Of a stretch of 16,778 bases of DNA, positions 5,750 to 13,246 are shown in pieces. The notes under the pieces were generated by a model. The model saw nothing but the letters and a program-made list of their open reading frames with translations. It had not been told where the DNA came from and ran no database searches. Origin of the DNA: JAFTYO01 sp045644765 (GTDB lineage Bacteria; Pseudomonadota; Alphaproteobacteria; RF32; CAG-239); assembly GCA_045644765.1 (NCBI GenBank), contig JAZRHM010000035.1, forward strand, positions 1 to 16,778, in the 5' to 3' direction. Position numbers and translations under genes: made by a program. How positions within the stretch are numbered: the first letter of the stretch is position 1; every line of letters starts with the position of its first letter.

Positions 5750-8700
5750 TCAGTTTTGGATATCACGATTCAAATTAGCCAACTCTTCATTGATTTGTGA
5801 TATTTTTGATTCTATCTCTTGATTTAAAGCATTTAATTCATTCTGTGACATAGAAGCTTTTTGAGTTAACATTGTATGTCTTAATTTATTTAACTCGTTA
5901 GTCAGTTCAGTTAATTTCATATTGGATGCATATAACTTACTACGATTTTCAATATCATTTTGTTGAAGCTGTCTTTTTTCTTCGTCTGATAAAGATTTCT
6001 CATTATTGCCAAGGACTTCATCCAACACATTATTTTGGGATGATTTATCTTTAGGTGTTAAAATTACTTCTTCACCATCCTTTATTTTACTCTCATCTCT
6101 ATTGTCAGGAACTTGATTGTCCGGATTTATAGTTCTATCATCGGTAGAGTGATTAGTATCAAAAGGATGAGTAGACGATGCTGAAGTATTATTAGATGTA
6201 TAATTTAAATCATATTCTTTGCCATCGGGAGGAGTTGGCGTTCTACTGCCTGACGTGTCTGCAGCAGGAGGTGTCCAAGATTGAACTTTACCCGTCCTGA
6301 CCTGAGTTACGTGGCGGGCATAATCTGCTTGATCAAAACCGAAAGTTGCTGCATTGACATTTATATCAAATGCAAAGTTGCCGTCTCTGTTGAGTGCTTT
6401 CAAATATTTGTGATTACGTAAAACATGATCAGAGAATGAATATTCTACTTTAGGTTTACCTTTACTATCTAAACTGACAAAGCTTTTTTGTATTCCGTTA
6501 TCTTTTTGAATGGTGAAAACTCCATTGGTGGCTGTGTTTTTAACTTCTGTCAGCACTTGTCCGTTTGCTCCAAGTATCATATTAAGTTCAGTAACTGAGC
6601 CGTCATAATTCTTTTGTCTCATCATCATATTGCCGTTTTCATCAAAAGATACATCTCTTGATGAAAATTTATTACTGATGTTTATTCCTCTGCTTTTTAA
6701 TACAACGAGAGAAGCTGCTTCCATTAATGTTTTTTTATCAAAGTTACTGTCTTGCATTATGGTGTTTAGCATATGAGTGTTTAATCCGCCATCTCTGTTT
6801 ACAAGTTCTTTTTCAATCAGAGGTGTGAAAGCAAAATCTTGTTGAACGATATTACCGTTTGCGTCTTTGATTTGTCTTGAAGACATAAACTTGTCAGAGG
6901 ATACACTTTTAGAAGTTTGGTTATTAAAGCTGAGCTCTCTTTCTGAGTTTACCATGTTGTGTTGTGCGAAATTATTAATAGCTGCACTAGCTTTTTTTGA
7001 AATTTTGGATATAACACCACCTTCTCTTGATATTTTATCTAAAAGTTCCATACGTAGGCTATTTTTGGTTCTTGACATATGTCGTTGTCCATTAGGGCCG
7101 ATATCTTCTCTTGTGGTAACCATGCGTCCTAAGAGATTGCGATGATAATGTTCGCGTGATGTAATATTGCCTTCGCTATCGTAATATTCTTTGCCATGTT
7201 TGGTTTCTCTGGCTATTAAGTTACCGTTATCATCAAGAATATCTTTAGCATCAATTAAGTTGCCGTCTTTGTCTTTATCCCTGTTGAACATGATATTGCT
7301 GCGCGCTTCGTTTATTTTGCCTCTGGCCAAATTTCCTAATTCGGCGCGACGCGAGAATTTTTCTCGTGACCAAACTTCTTTTCCGTCAGAATTTATATTA
7401 ACACGATCGGTCATTTTTTTACCAAAGATGTTACGTCTTGTGCTTTCGTATCCTATAACGTTGCCGTTATCATCAGTAATTGCATTACCTTTAGATTTTA
7501 CGTTGTTTATGCGACGGTTATTTCTAGCTTCACGTACTTTAGAACCAATAAAGTGGTCACCTACTTGCATTGCGGCTCCGCCAACTGCTTTCCCGGCTTT
7601 GGCAGCGACTCCCCCTGCTTTGGTGGCAGCTTGTCCGAAAGCAGCACCTACGCTTCTTCCTATATCACCGGTTGATGCCCCTTTAGCAAATTTATCGGCA
7701 AAACTTTTTCCTTCGTCTAAAAATACCCAACCGATTAAACATACCACTATGAGTTGTAATCCGGTAGTACCCCAGTAAGCAAGACCATTAATGGGATTTA
7801 CTAACATTTCAAAACCTGTTGGAGCACTATCAAGGCGACGCATGAATTGATCTACCACGGTCATGATAATGTACAACACAATGCTTAAAAAGACAAAGTT
7901 AAACATTGCATTCATAAAGAAATCCCATATCATTTTAAGATATTTTTTTGTTGAATTAAAAGCCCAAGCTCCTATGGCAGCAGGTGCAAGTCCGGATGCT
8001 ATTGACATTTGGATAACACAATCTACCAAGCACCAAGGAAAGGCAAGCATCAACACCAAGGCCCCAAGTATGATGACAATTCCGGTTATAAGGAAAGGTA
8101 TGCTAGGTAAGATACCGAATAAGAAAGATCTTGGCCCCCAAGCTATACACCACGATTGTCTGCCATAAGCGTACATTTTTGCTATACCATCTTGCATGTT
8201 TTTAATTGAGCATAGGATGTTAGCTCCCATTGACTGAGGAAGTCCGCCTGATGAATTTTGGTTAAAACCGTCATCTTTACTGTCGTATCCTATAATACCT
8301 TTCATATATGAAGCACTTGAAGGGCAAGCTTTATTATTTGAAATAGCTTGTACGAAAGTCATACCTGTGTTGAATACGGGTTCTAGCGTAAGGCCTATAA
8401 CTTGGAAATAGTTTGCTCTTAAAATAAGAACTACTATGAACACTTTGAAAGCTTGAAGCATTAATTCTTGTAACATTTTGCGAGGATCTTTTACTTCAAC
8501 TGCTGCAACATGTTTTAATATATATATACTTACCCATACTGCAAAAGCTGCCAAAACTACGAGAGATATGCCACCGGCTAATGCGTTATAAGCTTTTAAT
8601 GCTATTATGCTTGATGTATTAAACAACACTTTAAAAATCGGGCAAAACCAACATGTATCATTGTCAGCTATAAAGCTTTCTAAAGCACACGTTTCATCTT

Positions 8701-8899
8701 TAGCTGCGTAAGAGGTTTTAGTTGAGATTGAAAAATGCATATCAAAAGATGTATCTTTTTGATATGAATTATTCAAAGAATATTTTTCAGATAAATCGGA
8801 AGATGCATGTGCAGAATGTGATGACAACAAGCAAGTTGCAAATAATAATATTATTATACAACTCAATTTTGTTAAAATATGTAATACTTTACTTTTCAT
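5750..8899 (-). CDS. VirB6/TrbL-like type IV secretion protein with long hydrophilic extension (1049 residues)
   Basis: A signal peptide (residues 1-32, ending AHA) is followed by a short periplasmic region with CWFC (C83, C86). A VirB6-type membrane domain spans about 88-395: helices near 108-130 and 148-165, then 262-300, 300-315, 330-350 and 375-395. Conserved features include FKVFI, the LEP motif and WDFFMNAMFNF. VirB6 proteins are inner-membrane channel components of type IV secretion systems. Residues 405-450 are a Gly/Ala linker. Residues 470-820 repeat a D-x-x-G-N/K pattern. A Pro/Asp-rich stretch and a coiled coil (about 965-1049) follow. Typical VirB6 is about 300 residues; long C-terminal extensions are known for Rickettsiales RvhB6 proteins. 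It is last in the array, 29 bases after the 708-residue gene, with AGAGG upstream. Confidence 0.82.
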   Translation of the reverse strand: MKSKVLHILTKLSCIIILLFATCLLSSHSAHASSDLSEKYSLNNSYQKDTSFDMHFSISTKTSYAAKDETCALESFIADNDTCWFCPIFKVLFNTSSIIALKAYNALAGGISLVVLAAFAVWVSIYILKHVAAVEVKDPRKMLQELMLQAFKVFIVVLILRANYFQVIGLTLEPVFNTGMTFVQAISNNKACPSSASYMKGIIGYDSKDDGFNQNSSGGLPQSMGANILCSIKNMQDGIAKMYAYGRQSWCIAWGPRSFLFGILPSIPFLITGIVIILGALVLMLAFPWCLVDCVIQMSIASGLAPAAIGAWAFNSTKKYLKMIWDFFMNAMFNFVFLSIVLYIIMTVVDQFMRRLDSAPTGFEMLVNPINGLAYWGTTGLQLIVVCLIGWVFLDEGKSFADKFAKGASTGDIGRSVGAAFGQAATKAGGVAAKAGKAVGGAAMQVGDHFIGSKVREARNNRRINNVKSKGNAITDDNGNVIGYESTRRNIFGKKMTDRVNINSDGKEVWSREKFSRRAELGNLARGKINEARSNIMFNRDKDKDGNLIDAKDILDDNGNLIARETKHGKEYYDSEGNITSREHYHRNLLGRMVTTREDIGPNGQRHMSRTKNSLRMELLDKISREGGVISKISKKASAAINNFAQHNMVNSERELSFNNQTSKSVSSDKFMSSRQIKDANGNIVQQDFAFTPLIEKELVNRDGGLNTHMLNTIMQDSNFDKKTLMEAASLVVLKSRGINISNKFSSRDVSFDENGNMMMRQKNYDGSVTELNMILGANGQVLTEVKNTATNGVFTIQKDNGIQKSFVSLDSKGKPKVEYSFSDHVLRNHKYLKALNRDGNFAFDINVNAATFGFDQADYARHVTQVRTGKVQSWTPPAADTSGSRTPTPPDGKEYDLNYTSNNTSASSTHPFDTNHSTDDRTINPDNQVPDNRDESKIKDGEEVILTPKDKSSQNNVLDEVLGNNEKSLSDEEKRQLQQNDIENRSKLYASNMKLTELTNELNKLRHTMLTQKASMSQNELNALNQEIESKISQINEELANLNRDIQN

Positions 8900-8928
8900 T
8901 TTATCACATCCTCTTCAATGTATCGTTT

Positions 8929-11055
8929 TTAATATTCTTCGCCTCTTTTTCTTCGTTCTTCTTGTTCATGTTCCCAATCGGCTAATTTTTCGGCCTCTTC
9001 TTGAGCTAGTTCTTCAGGAGATTTGTAGTTTTGTTGCATTTTTTCTCCGGTTTTAGCTAAAACTTCGCCTGTTAGATTGATGCCAGACTTAACGGCATTT
9101 TTAGCTCCTTTGAGATGTTCTGTAATATTTACAGCTTTTAAAGTTCCTTCAGCAATTGCAGAAGGTGCTTTTTTAACGGCTCCCGCTATTTTCATTGGAG
9201 CTTCAGCAAGGCCGGTTCCAAGTTTAACAGTAGATTTTGCAATACCGCCGACAGCAACTGTAGATGCATTTAATGCTAATGTTACAGATCCATTTGTTAC
9301 GCGATGAGCGCCATCTACGATACCTATAGGAGCTTTCATTATACCTCTTGTAATACTCTTTAAACCGGTAACCAATTTATTATCGGTTTCTTTTTTGGGT
9401 ATAAAATCATCAATAGCAGTATAAGCTTTGTCCCAATTGTTTAATTTTTCCCGAATTGAATTTCTTCTTTGAATTACGCGATTTTCCCAATTTTCAATAG
9501 CATCTAAAGCTCTTGTCCTTGCTTCGGTTATTTTTATGTTGCTATGGCTTGTTTCAGCATCAATGTTTGCTCGTTTTTCTTGGTACATATTTATTTTGTC
9601 TGCAATTGCACTTTGAGTTTTATTATGAAAATTATTTACGCTGGCTTTAGCTCTGTTAACGGTTTGACCGAGTTCTGAATTGTTAAATTGTTCTTTTAAC
9701 TCTTCTCTTCTTTGCTGTCTGCGTTCTTGTCTTTCATGGGCATTTTGATTTATACTCTGTGCAACGTTTGCAGCTTTTTCATCAAGATAAGAAGCGCCTT
9801 TATCAATTTTTTCGCTAAGTTTGTTATGTAAATCTTGACTGGCTTGTTGTCCTAAGACGATACGACCTGCGGTTCCCATTACAACAGACGATACACTTTT
9901 TGCAACAGTCGCTCCGGTATTATGTACGGCATTTGCCATATCTTGAGTAATGTTTCCGGGATTATTCCAATAATTCTTTATTTGACCGTTATATTTACCT
10001 GAGACTAAATTTCCGACGCCAGCCATAGCTCGTCCGGTTTGAGTTTTAACAACATCACCGGCCCACGAGGCCGCTTTATCAACGGTGTTTTTCTTAACGA
10101 AATCCATGCCTTGTGTCATCATATTGTGCATTGGTGAAGCCGCCATGCCGCCACCAAAAGCCTTATCAGGGAAAAATTTATCAACATAATCAGGAATTGT
10201 GGACCCGACAAGTTTGAAACCATAAATTAATGCACATAACATAACCAAGAAATAAGAACTAAACAGTACAAAGTTTTCGGAAATTATGTCAGTCATATTA
10301 TTGTTAATTGCAAAAAATAGTTTTTGCATGCCGTTTGCTTTATCCCAATCAAGGCCGGATTGTGCAGCAGCCATGACAGTTTTAAGATGTGAAAACAGAG
10401 AACTACCTTGCGGAGTTTCGTCGGCCAGATTAGTATTAAGCGCCGCATCTACAAGATTTAATGCATACGATACCGTGATGGCTAAAAAAACAAATATTGC
10501 AGCATTTTTTAACATGATGCTTATAATTTGGGATAATTTATCTTTTGTCAGAGGGAATGGCCATAAGGCAATTCCAATCGGAAGCATGATGATGGCAAAA
10601 CCAAGCTTAAATGCTATATCAGCAACATAAAAAGAAATGCTTATTGTCATCATGAAGCCAACCATATAAATGATTGCACCACAAAGCCATACGGAAAAAT
10701 CCGGATAATCAAAAAGCTGTACTCCGGCAATCGATACTACGTGTTTTCCGGCATGAACCGCATGACAAGTTAAAGAATGTCCCAAAGTAAGAAGTATAGC
10801 AACTTTATCGTTAATATTTTTTGTTGTAGCATATATTTTGGTAAAGACACTATCCGGAATAATTCCGCCACCAAGAGATTTATTACCTTTCATAGGTTCT
10901 AATTGTTGAGATTGTAGTTGACTGCATAAGCTTGCTTTTTGAGCTTCGCTTAGCTCTTTATCGTATTTTCCGGCTTCGCAAGGTGAAGTCAATAAAAATA
11001 CTGCGCATACAAGGGTTAAAGCTATGGTGCATATGTGTTTTATAACGCTTCTCAT
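8929..11055 (-). CDS. VirB6/TrbL-like protein, C-terminal half plus cytoplasmic tail (708 residues)
   Basis: This protein corresponds to the second half of its VirB6-like neighbours. It has its own signal peptide (residues 1-28, ending CEA), a short periplasmic segment, and helices near 120-148, 150-168, 185-205 and 260-283. WPFPLTKDK aligns with WPFKITAQY of the 533-residue paralogue, and LCALIYGFKLVG aligns with ACCMFAFKLVG there. The first membrane helices of the family are missing here and are supplied by the gene just upstream. Residues 300-708 are hydrophilic and helical: a charged region about 425-540 rich in Gln, Glu and Arg, then Gly/Ala-rich amphipathic stretches. A GGGAG ribosome binding site sits 7 bases before the ATG, within the preceding gene's 3' end, so it is independently initiated rather than a frameshift product. 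Confidence 0.78.
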   Translation of the reverse strand: MRSVIKHICTIALTLVCAVFLLTSPCEAGKYDKELSEAQKASLCSQLQSQQLEPMKGNKSLGGGIIPDSVFTKIYATTKNINDKVAILLTLGHSLTCHAVHAGKHVVSIAGVQLFDYPDFSVWLCGAIIYMVGFMMTISISFYVADIAFKLGFAIIMLPIGIALWPFPLTKDKLSQIISIMLKNAAIFVFLAITVSYALNLVDAALNTNLADETPQGSSLFSHLKTVMAAAQSGLDWDKANGMQKLFFAINNNMTDIISENFVLFSSYFLVMLCALIYGFKLVGSTIPDYVDKFFPDKAFGGGMAASPMHNMMTQGMDFVKKNTVDKAASWAGDVVKTQTGRAMAGVGNLVSGKYNGQIKNYWNNPGNITQDMANAVHNTGATVAKSVSSVVMGTAGRIVLGQQASQDLHNKLSEKIDKGASYLDEKAANVAQSINQNAHERQERRQQRREELKEQFNNSELGQTVNRAKASVNNFHNKTQSAIADKINMYQEKRANIDAETSHSNIKITEARTRALDAIENWENRVIQRRNSIREKLNNWDKAYTAIDDFIPKKETDNKLVTGLKSITRGIMKAPIGIVDGAHRVTNGSVTLALNASTVAVGGIAKSTVKLGTGLAEAPMKIAGAVKKAPSAIAEGTLKAVNITEHLKGAKNAVKSGINLTGEVLAKTGEKMQQNYKSPEELAQEEAEKLADWEHEQEERRKRGEEY

Positions 11056-11058
11056 ATT

Positions 11059-11808
11059 CTAACTCCCATCCGGTGTGGTTTCAATCATTATGGCATCAGC
11101 AAAGTCTGTTGATGCCAACATTATAGGTTCTAATGTGTAATGCAAGATGGTTTGTATACCTGAATTAATTATGGCAAAAGCGATAAACACTTTGAAAACT
11201 TGAACCATCAATGCTTGTATCATTTGTCTTGGTTCTACAGTGGAAAATGAGGATATGTTTTTTAAAACAAAAACAGAAACCCAAATAAGAAATCCTACAA
11301 CTAAAATGGCATTTCCGGCTTGTCTGGAAACATTGTAAGCTTTTCCGGCTGCACTAACAAATGCTGATGCTAATGTTTCGACAATTTCACAACTGTAGCA
11401 GGTTGAAGTATACATGGATAAAAAGTTGCTTGTAATACATTCGTTACCTTCATCTTTAGCAACTCTCCATAATAAGACTTGTGTATGAGCCTCTCCTTCC
11501 AAACCACCTTTGTTGGATCTGGAACAATTGCTCGGTATACGAATATCTTTGTTTCGACAGTAAAAGGGGTGGGTTACTCTATCTCCGGCCCAACGTAACC
11601 CCACAGGATGTGTGTGTTCTTCGCATTGAATACACCAATGGGTTGAAGTATTGCAGTTAACAGCCTGTCCATTGGCAGTTTTTCCACAAGTCATAGAATA
11701 GTCACCAATTGCTGCTAAAACATTTGGAGAGTTTAACAGTAAACAAAAAACAATGCATATGCATAATTTCAACAAATTATTTATCATTTTCGGATGGATT
11801 CTAATCAT
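11059..11808 (-). CDS. VirB6-like protein, N-terminal half with Cys-rich periplasmic domain (249 residues)
   Basis: A signal peptide (about residues 1-32, ending VLA) is followed by a periplasmic domain to about 145 with nine cysteines (41, 52, 59, 62, 84, 95, 124, 137, 140), including CIQC and CYSC. Two membrane helices (about 165-185 and 200-222) follow. The stretch from CYSC through WVSVFVLKN, ALMVQVFKVFI and LEPIM aligns closely with residues 83-175 of the 1049-residue paralogue. The protein then ends, and the rest of a VirB6 unit is in the next gene. The ATG overlaps the stop of the 441-residue gene by one base (TAATG), with AGGGA upstream, supporting the first Met. Met8 is a possible alternative start. 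Confidence 0.75.
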   Translation of the reverse strand: MIRIHPKMINNLLKLCICIVFCLLLNSPNVLAAIGDYSMTCGKTANGQAVNCNTSTHWCIQCEEHTHPVGLRWAGDRVTHPFYCRNKDIRIPSNCSRSNKGGLEGEAHTQVLLWRVAKDEGNECITSNFLSMYTSTCYSCEIVETLASAFVSAAGKAYNVSRQAGNAILVVGFLIWVSVFVLKNISSFSTVEPRQMIQALMVQVFKVFIAFAIINSGIQTILHYTLEPIMLASTDFADAIMIETTPDGS

Positions 11809-13133
11809 TATTTATCCCTCCCTGCTAATCTGTTTAATGTGCTTTCAACTTTTTGTCTTGCTTTTTTTACCTTATCACGAGCTTCTCTTAATTTCTCGTG
11901 TTTATCAATAACACTGGTTACAACTTTGCCGGCTCCACTGGTGATGAATGTAAACAGTTTTTTTGCTGCAAAAGCTGCCAGTTTGGCAATTTTTTTCTGG
12001 AAATTGGTGCCGCCACCTCCACCAACAAGGGATCCGGCTAAAGCAACAGCAATACCTGAACTTTTTAGTATCAAGAATGATATAAGCAAAATAGATAGAG
12101 GAACGGGACCGAACTCCAGATACATTCCGGAATCACCGAAATTGGCAGCATTATCGTTAATTAAATATTGCATAGCAAGCATGGCCATCGTTGCAATAAT
12201 AGCAATACACATCACACAAGCTGCCGAATTAAATATGGTAAGAGCTCCTTCTTTTGCCCACCCCCTTGTTGACTTAAAAGGAATAGCCAGTATCAAAAAC
12301 GGTAAAATTATAACTACAATATTCATTCTGAAAATGGTGTCTACAATGTAAAAAACGAATGAAACTTTTACAAGTATAAATATGCAATATATAACAATAC
12401 CAATTATTATACTGGTAAAGTTTGCTGCTGACAACAGCTCTTTTGCCATAACAAAACCGAGTTGCAACCTATCACTTATAGCACAAACTAAACATTGCAT
12501 TAAATCTGCCGGACCACTGGGGAATTTGAGAGATGAGGCAGAAATCGGGTCTATGGAAGGGGCTTTACATATCAAGGAATTTGTATAAAACAGACATCTT
12601 TTGCCAATAACCTGTCCTTTAATATCGGCATTTTCTCCTGTTGCCGTTAATTCTAAAATTCGGCTACCGAATTCCAGAAAAGCATAGTATACCGGAAAAA
12701 TAAATTTGTTTAAGGCAAACAATAAAAACTCTGTAGAAGAAGCTAATAAGCCACAAAATAAACATAGAAAGGCCATTCTTCCAACTTCAGTCCACACTTC
12801 TGCAGGCGATTCTTCAACCAGAGAGCTAAGATGCTTTAAAATGCGGATAGAAAGCCAAATGGCAAATGCTACCATCATAAATGACATTGCGCTTTTTGTT
12901 ACTTTCGGATATGCCTTCATGGAAGATTCAGACATGGCGTTGTAAAACATTTCTAGTAAATTTGCTTGCCAACAAGTTCTTTGTTGTTCATCGAGTTCTG
13001 CTTGTTTACCTTCGGTGTTAGAAGCAGTCATTTCTCCTTTGTCCGTTGTGCAAGCCGAAAGACATAGCACCAATGCTAACACCATTAGCGTCCCTTTTAT
13101 AAATTTTGCTATATCTTTCCAGTTTATCTTCAT
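11808..13133 (-). CDS. VirB6/TrbL-like predicted lipoprotein (441 residues)
   Basis: The N-terminus has a hydrophobic signal ending in a strong lipobox (LSAC, Cys28, followed by TTDKGE), unlike the other array members. A short periplasmic stretch leads to TCWQANLLEMFYNA, which aligns with the CxxCP-F region of the paralogues but lacks the second cysteine. Helices lie near 82-103, 115-140, 240-262, 265-285, 297-322 and 342-370. IPFKSTRGWAKEGAL matches the P-F-x-x-T-x-x-W element of the family. The tail is short: a Gly run (371-375), then a basic, charged helix about 405-437. Membership of the VirB6 family is clear from the pattern of helices; lipidation is predicted, not shown. AGGAA lies 8 bases before the ATG, and a candidate promoter lies just upstream. 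Confidence 0.78.
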   Translation of the reverse strand: MKINWKDIAKFIKGTLMVLALVLCLSACTTDKGEMTASNTEGKQAELDEQQRTCWQANLLEMFYNAMSESSMKAYPKVTKSAMSFMMVAFAIWLSIRILKHLSSLVEESPAEVWTEVGRMAFLCLFCGLLASSTEFLLFALNKFIFPVYYAFLEFGSRILELTATGENADIKGQVIGKRCLFYTNSLICKAPSIDPISASSLKFPSGPADLMQCLVCAISDRLQLGFVMAKELLSAANFTSIIIGIVIYCIFILVKVSFVFYIVDTIFRMNIVVIILPFLILAIPFKSTRGWAKEGALTIFNSAACVMCIAIIATMAMLAMQYLINDNAANFGDSGMYLEFGPVPLSILLISFLILKSSGIAVALAGSLVGGGGGTNFQKKIAKLAAFAAKKLFTFITSGAGKVVTSVIDKHEKLREARDKVKKARQKVESTLNRLAGRDK

Positions 13134-13157
13134 TTTTTAGTTCCTATAGAATAATGT

Positions 13158-13186
13158 ATTATAAGTTATCTGTTATATGTTACCAA
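13158..13186 (-). promoter_or_regulatory. Candidate internal promoter before the lipoprotein VirB6 gene
   Basis: On the minus strand, TTGGTA (13181-13186) and a perfect TATAAT (13158-13163) are 17 bases apart in the 113-base gap between the 533- and 441-residue genes. This is the only sizeable gap in the array, and no terminator precedes it. Confidence 0.4.
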
Positions 13187-13246
13187 TAGCGTTGTTTTTA
13201 TCTTTAGATTTAACCTCAGCTTTGTCATTTATTTGTTCGTATAACT

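Noticed and set aside
7191..7778. A 195-residue plus-strand open frame inside the 1049-residue gene
   Set aside because: It is antisense to a region with clear VirB6 homology and repeats, and the product has no recognisable feature.
13134..13246. A protein-like reading (IKLYEQINDKAEVKSKDKN, ending at a stop) just after the 533-residue gene in another frame
   Set aside because: It has no start codon or ribosome binding site, and A-rich sequence easily reads as Lys/Asn/Asp codons. It could be a remnant of a frameshifted tail, but the evidence is too thin.
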